A stretch of 64,000 nucleotides of DNA from the NCBI RefSeq assembly GCF_037044555.1, contig NZ_CP146275.1:662501-726500 (forward strand), read 5' to 3'. Source of the DNA: Pelagibacterium nitratireducens. GTDB taxonomy: Bacteria; Pseudomonadota; Alphaproteobacteria; Rhizobiales; Devosiaceae. Every line of letters begins with the position of its first letter. Position 1 is the first letter of the stretch. Of the stretch, positions 46,996 to 56,248 are shown piece after piece. Both the position numbers and the translations under genes were made by a program. The notes under the pieces are model-generated. The model worked only from the letters and a program-made list of their open reading frames with translations, made no database searches and was not told the origin of the DNA.

Positions 46996-47931
46996 TCAAG
47001 CGCTTTTTGGCTGCCAGTTGCGGTCCTGTTTGATGAGAGCGTTTGCGAGTTCGATGAGCTTTCGCATCAGGGCAGTCAGGGCGAGTTTTGGGGGTTTTCC
47101 TGCACCGATCATGGCGTTGTATTTTTGTTTGAGGTCGGGATTGTATCGGGCTGCGACCAGAGCTGGCATATAGAGGGCGTCCCGCAGGATCTTGCGTCCA
47201 CCCTGAATGAAGGCCTTTCCGCGCCATTGTCCCGACTGCCGTGTCATGGGGGCGAGACCTGCGAGGCTTGCGGCCTGTTTTGAGGTCATGGTTCCGACTT
47301 CGGGGCATTCGACCAGGATGGCAGCCGCGGTGATCGGCCCCACTCCGGGAATGGACCGCACGATATCGAAGGCCCGGGCCCGGTTGGGGCACTGGCGCAC
47401 GAGCCGTAGCACCTCACCGTCCAACTCGGCGAGTTGCCGCTTGATCTGATCGAGCCTTGACTTGGTCTGGCGCCTGGTCAGGGCCAAGGTCTGTGTCTTT
47501 TGCCGGTTCAACAGGCGTGTACGGTCCTTGATAAGCGCCATGCGCGCGATCTGCAATTCTTTGAGAACGTGTTGATTTTCAGGCTGGGGTCCATTGGGGA
47601 TAAGATCGAATGCGACGCCCATGGCAGCCAGCATACGCGCATCGACGGCATCGGTCTTGGCCCGGGTTCCCCGTGCCTGGGCAAATCGGCGTGCCTGCAG
47701 GGGATTGACCTTGACCAGGGGCAGGCTTGCGGCCAATGCGCGCTCGAAGACTGCGTGATAGGGACCGGACGCTTCATAGACGATCAGATCGGGGCGTTGT
47801 GCCCCAATCCAATTGCGCAGGGCGCGCAGACCGGTGGGGGAATTGGCAAACCGGGCCGTCTCACCGGTCTTGGCGCGATGGGCGTCGAGATTGGCTTTCG
47901 AGATATCAATGCCGATGCTATCCTTGGTCAT
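46996..47931 (-). CDS. IS110 family DEDD recombinase (transposase)
   Basis: 311 residues. The RuvC-like N-terminal domain has Asp9, Glu53, Asp94 and Asp97 as the DEDD set. A coiled-coil stretch lies at about 125-175. The Transposase_20 domain has 'IPGVGPITAAAILVECPE' and a probable nucleophile Ser233 in 'RQSGQWRG'. No key residue is missing. The ATG at 47931 directly adjoins the last stem of the predicted bridge RNA; the upstream extension of the frame runs through that RNA and is not coding. Confidence 0.95.
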   Translation of the reverse strand: MTKDSIGIDISKANLDAHRAKTGETARFANSPTGLRALRNWIGAQRPDLIVYEASGPYHAVFERALAASLPLVKVNPLQARRFAQARGTRAKTDAVDARMLAAMGVAFDLIPNGPQPENQHVLKELQIARMALIKDRTRLLNRQKTQTLALTRRQTKSRLDQIKRQLAELDGEVLRLVRQCPNRARAFDIVRSIPGVGPITAAAILVECPEVGTMTSKQAASLAGLAPMTRQSGQWRGKAFIQGGRKILRDALYMPALVAARYNPDLKQKYNAMIGAGKPPKLALTALMRKLIELANALIKQDRNWQPKSA

Positions 47932-48105
47932 CTTCGCGTGTCCTATGCTTGTCCTAGAGGGCTTTACGCCGCTCTGTATCCGTTCAGGCCTCAGGCGAAG
48001 ACGGCGGTCGATCACACTCTAAAACGGTCCATCACGACCAAGCCATCACCGATCCAACCGCCGCCAGTGCGCGCCATAAAGCAGATGGCGCCCACTGGCC
48101 CTTTA
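47932..48105 (-). ncRNA. Predicted bridge RNA of the IS110 element
   Basis: Read on the minus strand this non-coding end shows three structured parts. First is a 15-bp hairpin (48099-48063, one mismatch). Second is a target loop closed by 'cggcggt..gatc'/'gatc.accgccg' (48063-48002) that contains 'tttagagt', complementary to the target 'actctaaa' including the core. Third is a donor loop closed by 'cttcgc'/'gcgaag' (48000-47932) that contains 'acggatac', equal to the right element end plus core, and 'gacaagc', complementary to the left element end. The left-target guide is not clear. Order and content fit the IS621 bridge RNA model. Confidence 0.75.
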
Positions 48106-48143
48106 ATCGCACAAGAGCCGGATCTGTCATAAGACAAGCCGGT

Positions 48144-48261
48144 CAGGATTTGATTGACTCAAATCCTTGGCTCCAAACCCTTGTTTTGTCGCGAGTCCGA
48201 ACCGCAAAACCGTTTCCATCCCCGATCGCGTCGAGGACATGCTTTTGCTGGACGCGCTCTA
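48144..48261 (-). repeat. Dispersed palindromic repeat, copy B (split by IS110)
   Basis: On the minus strand it starts 'tagagcgcgtccagcaaaag', passes 'ggttttgcggttcggactcg' and reaches 'ttgagtcaatcaaatcc', where copy A continues into its second hairpin arm but copy B meets the IS110 edge. The missing 'gtttagag' end lies at 46976-46983 on the other side of the element. The first three bases are the TAG stop of the gene at 48259. Confidence 0.85.
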
Positions 48262-49698
48262 GCGCAACACGCCTGGCCGGGCGGTTGGTGCCTGCCTTTT
48301 TGCACCGGTTTGCGCATTTGAAACGCTATCACGCACGGCGCGATCCCTTGGGGCCGCTTCGCTCATGTCGACCATGGGTTTGAGCCGGGTCGCTGGCCGA
48401 GGTTCAGTCACGTTGAGATGGACGGCAGGACCGTCAATGAACTGAAACCCCGCTCGTATCGCCGCGCTGGCTACCCCCAGGGTATTGGCACTGTGTGCAT
48501 AACTGGCAAGACTTGCCTGGTCTGCCATCTGGACAATTTTGCGCAGGCGCTGCGAGGAGCAGGTTCCGCCGCTCCCCAGTGTGCTCAGATCGAACGAAAT
48601 GCCAAAAATATCGCCAAGTTCAAATATTGGCAAAAGCGCGCCGTCTTCGGTTATCTCGGCAACGATGCGGTCGGTGGTGCCGCTTACCCGGTCTCGCAAT
48701 GAGAGAATGTCGCTTATAGTCACGCCATTGCCGATGCCACGAAGCTCAAGCACGATGCGATTGCGATAAATGGCAGGCACTGAGGCCAGAATCTTGAGAT
48801 AATCCCGCGCAGTATCGGGATCAAGAAATGTGCTGAAAGTGAGCGGCACGAGCAGTGAAACAGACGCATCAGACCTGAGGGAGCCGTGAAGCCGCTCAAC
48901 CCCACGGGCGAGGATCATGCAATCGAGTTCCCCGCGCATTTTTTGAACCTGATCGTTGTCAGCTATGGTTCTCATCCTGGCCAAAGCGCCGCTGACAGAA
49001 GCGGTATCGGCCTGGCATCGATTGAAGGTCGTTACGTGGGTGGAGACCTCCCATATGGGCGCAAAGAGCAGTTGAAAATCCTTAATGGTGGTTCGCCGCT
49101 GAACCGCTACAGCGACCTCCAGCTCTCCCTGAATTCTCTCGAGCGTCGCTGCCAGGCGATCAGCCAGCCCACGCCCCCTGCCAGCCAGATCCTTGGGGTC
49201 CACTTCGGTGACAAACCGCTCCACGGAGGTCTGCTCTTCGATCTCGGGGAGTTCATCGAGCAGCCGCGCGCGTATCGCGCGTGCAATCAGGCTTGCCTTG
49301 TGCATCGCCTGCTCGCGATTGAGCGAGGCAAAACAGATCAGAAAGCGCGTTTCGCTTTCAGGTTTGAAGAAATCCTGATCGGAAAGATACCGCTTAATCT
49401 CTGCTGTGGCTATCGCAAGCGCTTGATCGGCAAGCCTGTTCCACTTGGCTCCCAGACAGGTTCTGACTTCATCAAGACCCAGAAGCTCCATGGAGCCGGT
49501 AACGAGCGGCCTTTCAGCGGTGCCCAGGTTCTCAACGAGATTTTCGAGATCCCGTTCGAAAACGGCAGCAACCGGGCTGTCGGCTTTCGCTGGTTGCGGA
49601 TTTTCCCGGCCTATTCGGGCATTTTCCGAAATGGGTATCGGAGCTGATCCCGCTGCGTCCGCGGCTAGCAGCATTTTGAGGCTTTGAATTAGTTTCAT
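48259..49698 (-). CDS. Uncharacterised protein with degenerate GGDEF- and EAL-like regions
   Basis: 479 residues; not firmly recognised. Residues about 90-135 ('IATAEIKRYLSDQDFFKPES...RFLICF' then 'NREQAMHKASLIARAIR') follow the GGDEF pattern but lack GGDEF. Residues about 270-400 ('LVPLTFSTFLDPDTARDYL', 'NRIVLELRGI', 'GISFDLS') follow the EAL pattern without EAL or its metal ligands. It may be a non-catalytic cyclic-di-GMP receptor or a relic. The ATG at 49698 follows 'gaggaa'. The TAG stop comes from repeat copy B, and the last 40 residues are basic and low in structure. Confidence 0.65.
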   Translation of the reverse strand: MKLIQSLKMLLAADAAGSAPIPISENARIGRENPQPAKADSPVAAVFERDLENLVENLGTAERPLVTGSMELLGLDEVRTCLGAKWNRLADQALAIATAEIKRYLSDQDFFKPESETRFLICFASLNREQAMHKASLIARAIRARLLDELPEIEEQTSVERFVTEVDPKDLAGRGRGLADRLAATLERIQGELEVAVAVQRRTTIKDFQLLFAPIWEVSTHVTTFNRCQADTASVSGALARMRTIADNDQVQKMRGELDCMILARGVERLHGSLRSDASVSLLVPLTFSTFLDPDTARDYLKILASVPAIYRNRIVLELRGIGNGVTISDILSLRDRVSGTTDRIVAEITEDGALLPIFELGDIFGISFDLSTLGSGGTCSSQRLRKIVQMADQASLASYAHSANTLGVASAAIRAGFQFIDGPAVHLNVTEPRPATRLKPMVDMSEAAPRDRAVRDSVSNAQTGAKRQAPTARPGVLR

Positions 49699-49807
49699 TC
49701 GCTTCCTCAATGATCAAAGAAGCGTCCCCGCAAAAAACCTCGCATGATATCTCTGACCACTTCGTTAAATGTGGCCCTGTGTTTGTATAAGCCGCCGAAC
49801 ACAGGCT

Positions 49808-49818
49808 CTGGACGCGCT

Positions 49819-49821
<3 letters not shown>
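49808..49821 (-). repeat. Dispersed repeat fragment C at a stop codon
   Basis: Minus strand 'tagagcgcgtccag', the first 14 bases of copies A and B, with nothing recognisable after it. Its TAG is the stop codon of the ABC ATPase gene at 49819. Confidence 0.75.
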
Positions 49822-50931
<1,110 letters not shown>

Positions 50932-50932
50932 T

Positions 50933-51667
50933 TCAATCTCCCGCAAGACGTGCCCGGAGCCGGGCGATGGTGGTGTCCGAAAGCCCGATGGACCGCAGAT
51001 AGGCGGCGACCGAGCCATAGGTGGTTTCGATATGGGCGATGGTGAGCGCCATGGTTTGGGGCTCGGAGGCCAGGAACGGCATGAAGCGTTCGGGGTCTAT
51101 GCCGCGGGCGCGGGCGCCTTCGACAAGCTCGTCGATCATGGGTTCGATCATCTGGGCGGTGAGCGCGTAGTCCTCGACGATCAGGGTGGTTTCGACCCCG
51201 GCGATGGTCAAGAGCAGGGCGGCGATGACCCCGGTGCGGTCCTTGCCGGCGGTGCAGTGGAACAGCACCGCGCCATCGCCGGCTTCGGCGATCAGGGTGA
51301 GGACGCGGGCGATGGTTTCGCCGCGCTCATCGAGTGCCTTGAGATAAAGGGTGAGCAGAGCGTCTTCGCCCGGGGTGACGGTCGGGGCGAGATCGGCAAA
51401 CAGGGAAACGTTGTGGTAGCTGACGGCCGGGTGACCGGCGAGGGGATTGGGCTGTTCGGCCAATTCATGATCGTGGCGCAGATCGACAACGGTGGTGACC
51501 CCGGCATCGATGAGCATGGCGACATCGTCGGCATCGAGCCGGTGCAGGGCATCGGCGCGCAGCACGCGGCGCCAGAGGGTTTCGGCGTCGGCAATCGGAT
51601 AACCGCCCAGGTCGCGGACGTTGTAGGCACCCTTGACGGGGATCGAGCGGGTGAGCGGGGAATTCAT
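50933..51667 (-). CDS. Tyrosine-protein-phosphatase-like enzyme (PTP-loop family)
   Basis: 244 residues. The P-loop 'HCTAGKDRTG' has nucleophile Cys138 and Arg144. 'YNVRDLGGYP' and 'RADALHRL' near the N-terminus are typical of the Y_phosphatase3 group, whose members act on phosphotyrosine, phosphoinositides or small phosphates. It lies inside an ABC operon that also encodes a phosphodiesterase, so removing phosphate from the imported compound is the likely job. Confidence 0.9.
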   Translation of the reverse strand: MNSPLTRSIPVKGAYNVRDLGGYPIADAETLWRRVLRADALHRLDADDVAMLIDAGVTTVVDLRHDHELAEQPNPLAGHPAVSYHNVSLFADLAPTVTPGEDALLTLYLKALDERGETIARVLTLIAEAGDGAVLFHCTAGKDRTGVIAALLLTIAGVETTLIVEDYALTAQMIEPMIDELVEGARARGIDPERFMPFLASEPQTMALTIAHIETTYGSVAAYLRSIGLSDTTIARLRARLAGD

Positions 51668-51668
51668 C

Positions 51669-52553
51669 TTAGCGTATTCCTGATTTCATGAAGGACTGGA
51701 TGACCTGGCGCTGCAGGGCGATGTAGATGGCGAGCACGGGAAGGCTGGCCATTGTGGAGGCGGCCATGAGCGGGCCCCACTGGGTGCCCTCCGATGTCAT
51801 GAACATCTGGATGCCGATCTGGATGACGCTGTTTTCGGCCGAGCGGGTGAGCAGCAGGGGCCAGAAATAATCGTTCCAGGTCGAAATGAAGATGAGGATG
51901 GCGAGCGACGCGAGGATGCCGGTCAGATTGGGGGCGAGCACGTCCCACAGGATGCGCCAGCTGCGCGCGCCATCCATGCGGGCGGCCTCGATCACCTCCT
52001 TGGGGAAGGAGCGCATGGTCTGGTAGAGCAGCATCACCGCCAGGGCGGAGGCGACGTTGGGCAGGATCAGCGCGGGCAGGGAATCGAGCAGGCCGAGCCG
52101 GGCGACGATCAGGTAATTGGGGATCATCACCACCTGAAAGGGCACCAGCCAGGTGAGCGCGATCAGCGAATAGACGAGCTTGTCGAACGGGAACCGCCAG
52201 CGCGCGAAGGCATAGGCGGCGAATAGGCCGGTGGCGAGCTGGATGATGGTGACGATCACCGAGACCAGAAGCGTGTTCCAGAGCATCTGGAGCACGGGAA
52301 TGGCGTTGAGCGCGTAGATGTAATTGTCGAGCGAAGCCGAAGTGGGCAGCAGCGCGGTCTCAAAGATCTGGTTGGCGGGGCGCAGGGAGGTGACGACCAT
52401 CCAATAGACCGGGAACAGGCAGAACAGCGACAGCACGGCCATCAGAGCGTGGCCAAGGCCGGTGTTGAGCCGGCGCGAGGCGAGAGAGCGGGTGCGGCGG
52501 CGCGGCCGGGCGGCCGGCACCGAAAGCGGGGCGGTCAGTGTGTCAGTTGTCAT
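51669..52553 (-). CDS. ABC transporter permease (UgpE/MalG type)
   Basis: 294 residues. A basic cytoplasmic N-terminus is followed by six helices and the coupling loop 'EAARMDGARSWRILWDVLAP'. The ATG at 52553 overlaps the previous permease gene by 11 bp. It ends 1 nt before the phosphatase start. Confidence 0.92.
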   Translation of the reverse strand: MTTDTLTAPLSVPAARPRRRTRSLASRRLNTGLGHALMAVLSLFCLFPVYWMVVTSLRPANQIFETALLPTSASLDNYIYALNAIPVLQMLWNTLLVSVIVTIIQLATGLFAAYAFARWRFPFDKLVYSLIALTWLVPFQVVMIPNYLIVARLGLLDSLPALILPNVASALAVMLLYQTMRSFPKEVIEAARMDGARSWRILWDVLAPNLTGILASLAILIFISTWNDYFWPLLLTRSAENSVIQIGIQMFMTSEGTQWGPLMAASTMASLPVLAIYIALQRQVIQSFMKSGIR

Positions 52554-53487
52554 AGAACGAGTACCTCTCCATAAGGCGGAAGAGCACGAAGGCCAGCGCG
52601 CCGAAGCCGAGGAACAAGATGACGGCGGCGGCCGAACTCCAGCCCACCGACATCGAGGAAAATCCAAATTCCCAGAGCACGTAGAAGATGTTGGTGGTCG
52701 AGCCGAGCGGACCGCCGCCGGTCAAAACGTTGATGTAGGAAAAGCTCCACTGGGCGCCCAGCAGAATGGTCATCATCACAAGAAACAGCACGGTGTTCAT
52801 GAGCAAAGGGAGCCGGATGTCGCGGATGATCTCCCATCTGGACGCGCCATCCATGCGGGCGGCTTCGATGAGCGAGGGATTGATGTTGGCGTTGGCGGCC
52901 GAAAGGATCAGCGTTGAAAACCCGATCAGCTTCCAGCCGGTGAGAACGATGATGGTCCAGATGGCAATGGCGGGATCGGCAAGGAACCGCACGGGCTCGC
53001 CGCCGAGCCCGGCGATGGCCTGGTTGACCATGCCGTGGCCCGGATCGAGCAGCCAGCGCCAGACGGCGGCGGCCACGACCGGAGCGATGATCATGGGCAC
53101 GAAGATTATGGCGCGATAGATGTTGCGCGCCCGGTCGGGCAGGTCATGAGTGTAGATGGCGATGGCCAGCGGGATGATGACGGCGAGCGGCAGCAGCCCC
53201 AGAACGTAAATGCCGGTGTTGCGCACGGCCTGCCAGAATTTGGGCAGGGCAAAGATGTTGGTGAAATTGGACAGGCCGACAAATTGCGGTGCCGTGGTGG
53301 GCAGCATGTTCCATTGGTAAAGGCTGAGCCGGAAAGCATCGAGGAGCGGCCAATAGACCCAGATGGCAAGCCCGAGCGCGGCGGGCAGGAGATAAAGCCA
53401 GGGCGCAATGAGATAGCGATCGTCGGCCCTCAGGCGCCGCTTGCGCTTTGGAAGCGTCAGGAGAGTATTTGCTGAGATGTCGGCCAT
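52543..53487 (-). CDS. ABC transporter permease (UgpA/MalF type)
   Basis: 314 residues with six helices. The coupling loop is 'EAARMDGASRWEIIRDIRLP', and 'TGGGPLGSTTNIFYVLWEFG' is typical of UgpA-like permeases. The ATG at 53487 is preferred to the long upstream frame, which runs antiparallel through the binding-protein gene end. Confidence 0.92.
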   Translation of the reverse strand: MADISANTLLTLPKRKRRLRADDRYLIAPWLYLLPAALGLAIWVYWPLLDAFRLSLYQWNMLPTTAPQFVGLSNFTNIFALPKFWQAVRNTGIYVLGLLPLAVIIPLAIAIYTHDLPDRARNIYRAIIFVPMIIAPVVAAAVWRWLLDPGHGMVNQAIAGLGGEPVRFLADPAIAIWTIIVLTGWKLIGFSTLILSAANANINPSLIEAARMDGASRWEIIRDIRLPLLMNTVLFLVMMTILLGAQWSFSYINVLTGGGPLGSTTNIFYVLWEFGFSSMSVGWSSAAAVILFLGFGALAFVLFRLMERYSFYDN

Positions 53488-53549
53488 GAGCGAGCACCGC
53501 GAAATCGTGAAGGGATGGCCGCGAGGGTGATGCCCACGCGGCCGGGGGA

Positions 53550-54854
53550 TCAGGGCATCAGGGACTGGGCGTTGGCCTGAGCCTGGGCCAGCGTGGCCTC
53601 GACATCGGCGCCGCCAAAGATGGCCATTTCCATCGCATCCATCATCAGCGAATTGATCTGGCGGTAGTTGGGGCCGGGGTAAGCGACCCAGGGCTCGAGC
53701 CGTTCGAGCTGGTCGAGATTGGGCTGGACCAGGGGGTGGTCTGCAACCCAATCGCCCAGATAGGCGGGGTCGGTGACGATGTCGGTGCGCAAGGGGACGT
53801 AACCGATCTGGGAGGTGATGGTGGTATAGGCCTCACGCGAGGTCATGAACTTCATCAATTCCCAGGTGGCGCGCTGCTTGAGCGGATCGGCGGTGTGAAT
53901 GACGAGGCCCGAACCCGAATTGGTGGGGGAGGCGGGACGATCGCCAAAGCCGGGCATTGCGGCCGAGCGCAGCTCGAATTTTCCGTCCGAGCCGGCGATG
54001 AGGTAGGCCTGGAGCACCGAGGAGGTGAGGTACATGGCGAGCTGACCCGCGGCCATGGATTCCATTGACGAGCCCAGATCGGTGGCGCCGTAAACGCCGG
54101 CGTCGTGAAGGTCGCGCATCATCTGCACGGCCTGGACGGCCTCAGGTTCGGCGAAGGTGAGCGTTGTGCGGTCCTGGGACAACGTGCGTCCGCCATTGGA
54201 GAGGATGACGCTTTGCAGCACCCAGTCATCGCCCCCCGAACCGGCCCCGACGATGGCCGCTTCAAAGGGGCTGGCATCGGTCTGTTCGGCGATGGCAAGG
54301 CCGGCTTCGCGCAGCGCGTCCCATGTTGAGGGAGGCTGGTCGGGATCGAGCCCGGCGGCACGGAACAGATCGGCGTTATAGAACAGGACCGGGGTCGAGA
54401 AGGTATAGGCGAGCGCATAGGTCTTGCCGTTAAGGCGCCCCAGATTCAGCCCGTTTTCGGACATGCCCTCGAAATGGGCGGCGAGTTCCTCGGCGGGGAC
54501 GATGTCTTCGAGCGCGACGGCGCCGAAATTGTCGATCGTATAGGCCAGATCGTCGAACACTGTCTGGGTGACGTCCGGGCCGATGCCGGCGGCCAGATCG
54601 GCCTGAGTGCGCGACACCATTTCGGTGGATTGAACCGGCACCGCATTGACGGTGATGTTGGGATTGGCCGCCTCGAAGTCCTCGATCATGCCGCTCGTGG
54701 CTTGGGCTCCGATGCCTGTGGAGGCGAGGTTGTAGTTGTAATAGGTGATTTCGACGGGTTGGTCGACGGTGGCCGGCATGGCCTGGGCCCAGATGGGCGT
54801 TGCGAAAAGCGCCGTCGAAACGGCGAGGGTGGCGATGGCTGAACGGGGCAGCAT
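53550..54854 (-). CDS. ABC transporter substrate-binding protein (second of tandem pair)
   Basis: 434 residues. The signal peptide ends at 'IWAQA' (about 23-25). The MalE/UgpB-like fold opens with 'VEITYYNYNLAS'. It is clearly paralogous along its length to the binding protein upstream, sharing 'YTFSTPVLFYNAD.FRAAGLDPDQPP' and the C-terminal 'DVEATLAQAQANAQSLMP'. An 'aaagga' site precedes the ATG. Having two receptors in one operon suggests two ligands or affinities for the same permease. Confidence 0.92.
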   Translation of the reverse strand: MLPRSAIATLAVSTALFATPIWAQAMPATVDQPVEITYYNYNLASTGIGAQATSGMIEDFEAANPNITVNAVPVQSTEMVSRTQADLAAGIGPDVTQTVFDDLAYTIDNFGAVALEDIVPAEELAAHFEGMSENGLNLGRLNGKTYALAYTFSTPVLFYNADLFRAAGLDPDQPPSTWDALREAGLAIAEQTDASPFEAAIVGAGSGGDDWVLQSVILSNGGRTLSQDRTTLTFAEPEAVQAVQMMRDLHDAGVYGATDLGSSMESMAAGQLAMYLTSSVLQAYLIAGSDGKFELRSAAMPGFGDRPASPTNSGSGLVIHTADPLKQRATWELMKFMTSREAYTTITSQIGYVPLRTDIVTDPAYLGDWVADHPLVQPNLDQLERLEPWVAYPGPNYRQINSLMMDAMEMAIFGGADVEATLAQAQANAQSLMP

Positions 54855-54935
54855 GGGATGTCCTTTTCCGGGCCGCGCGGGGCGGTCATAGACAATGGAA
54901 ACGGGGGCCGGCGGGGGCTGCCGCCGGCCGGGCTG

Positions 54936-56237
54936 TCAGGGCATCAGAGCCTGGGCGTTGGCCTGGGCATCGGCCAGCGTCGCTTCGACATCGACGCCGC
55001 CATAGACGGCCATTTCAGCGGCATCCATCATCAGGCTTACGATCTGGCGATAGTTGGGGCCGGGCATTGAATCCCAGGGCTCGAGAATGGCGAGCTGGTC
55101 GAGATTGGGCTGGATGAGGGGGTGATCCTGGACCCAATCCTTGAGGTAGCGCGGGTCATCGACGATGGCCGGGCGGAGCGGCAGATAGCCGATTTCGGAG
55201 GTGATGATTGTGTAGCCATGCTCGGAGGTGAGGAACTTCATCAGCTCCCACGCGGCGCGCTGCTTGAGCGGATCCTGGGCCAGAATGGTCAGCCCGCTGC
55301 CCGAATTGTTGGGCCGGACCGGCTTGTCGCCGAAGCTGGGCATTGTGGAGGCGCGCAATTCGAAATTGTCCTGCGCGCCGGCAACAAGTGAGCCCTGTAT
55401 AGCGCTGGTCTGGAGGTACATGCCGATATTGCCGGCCGACATGCCTTCGAGGGCCGCGGTGATGTCGAGGGGTTCGAAGGCGCCCGCATCATACATGTCG
55501 CGCAGCATCTGCACGGCCTCGACGGCCTCGGGCTCGGCGAATTTGAGCGTCGTGCGATCACGCGAGAGGACTTCGCCGCCATTGGACCGCACAACGCCCT
55601 GGAAGAGCCAATCCATGGCGCTGGGGCCGAAGATGCCGGCGGCAAAGCCGGCCTTGTCGGTGTTTTCCTGGATGGCCAGAGCGGTTTGGAGGACTTCGTC
55701 CCAGGTCTTGGGCGGCTGGTCGGGATCGAGACCGGCGGCGCGGAAGATATCGGCGTTGTAGAACAGGACTGGCGTGGAAAAGGTATAGGCCAGAGAATAG
55801 GTTTTGCCGTCGAGGCGTCCCAGATCGAGCCCATTGGGCACCATGCCCTCGAAATGGGCGTCGAGTTCGTCGGCGGGCACGATGTCCTCGAGCGCTACGG
55901 CACCGAAGTTGCTTGCGGTGAAATCGAGGTCGGAAAACACCATCTGGACCAGATCGACGGGCTGCCCGGCGGCCAGGTCGGCCTGAACGCGGGCCTGGAA
56001 ATCGCCCGCCGCGGCGCCGATGCCTTCGACGGTGACGTTGGGGTTGGCGGCCATGAACTCATCGATCAGCTTGCGGGTCGCGTCCGCGCCGAGGCCGGCA
56101 GAGCCGAGATTGTAGTTGTAGAACGTGATGGTGACCGGCTCGTCGATGGTGGACGGGATGGTCTGGGCGGTGGCGGGCAATGCGCCGGCCAGGACGAGGG
56201 TGGCCGAGGCGGCCAGGAGAAGGGTTCTGCGGTTCAT
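54936..56237 (-). CDS. ABC transporter substrate-binding protein (first of tandem pair)
   Basis: 433 residues. The signal peptide ends at 'ATAQ' (about residue 25), and the mature protein opens 'VTITFYNYNLGS'. The UgpB-like fold is paralogous to the next gene. An 'aagga' site lies upstream of the ATG at 56237. It follows the phosphodiesterase gene by 11 nt. Confidence 0.92.
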   Translation of the reverse strand: MNRRTLLLAASATLVLAGALPATAQTIPSTIDEPVTITFYNYNLGSAGLGADATRKLIDEFMAANPNVTVEGIGAAAGDFQARVQADLAAGQPVDLVQMVFSDLDFTASNFGAVALEDIVPADELDAHFEGMVPNGLDLGRLDGKTYSLAYTFSTPVLFYNADIFRAAGLDPDQPPKTWDEVLQTALAIQENTDKAGFAAGIFGPSAMDWLFQGVVRSNGGEVLSRDRTTLKFAEPEAVEAVQMLRDMYDAGAFEPLDITAALEGMSAGNIGMYLQTSAIQGSLVAGAQDNFELRASTMPSFGDKPVRPNNSGSGLTILAQDPLKQRAAWELMKFLTSEHGYTIITSEIGYLPLRPAIVDDPRYLKDWVQDHPLIQPNLDQLAILEPWDSMPGPNYRQIVSLMMDAAEMAVYGGVDVEATLADAQANAQALMP

Positions 56238-56248
56238 CTGGGATTTCC

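Larger units (their letters stand above)
46985..48143 (-). mobile_element. IS110-family insertion sequence, complete (about 1159 bp)
   Basis: One DEDD transposase gene with 11 nt on its 3' side and about 210 nt on its 5' side. The ends were placed by comparison with repeat copy A: the half-repeats 'gtttaga' and 'caggatttgattg' join when the element and one GT dinucleotide are removed. GT is present at both edges (46983-46984 and 48142-48143), as expected for a 2-bp recombination core. There are no terminal inverted repeats, which is normal for IS110. The element looks intact and may be active. Confidence 0.88.

Noticed and set aside
46808..48120. A 13-base identity 'cgcacaagagccg' inside the Gfo/Idh gene (46808-46820) and near the IS110 end (48108-48120), as if a duplicated fragment or element end
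   Set aside because: The match does not extend on either side, and several such 13-mers are expected by chance in 64 kb. The element ends are better set by the split repeat.
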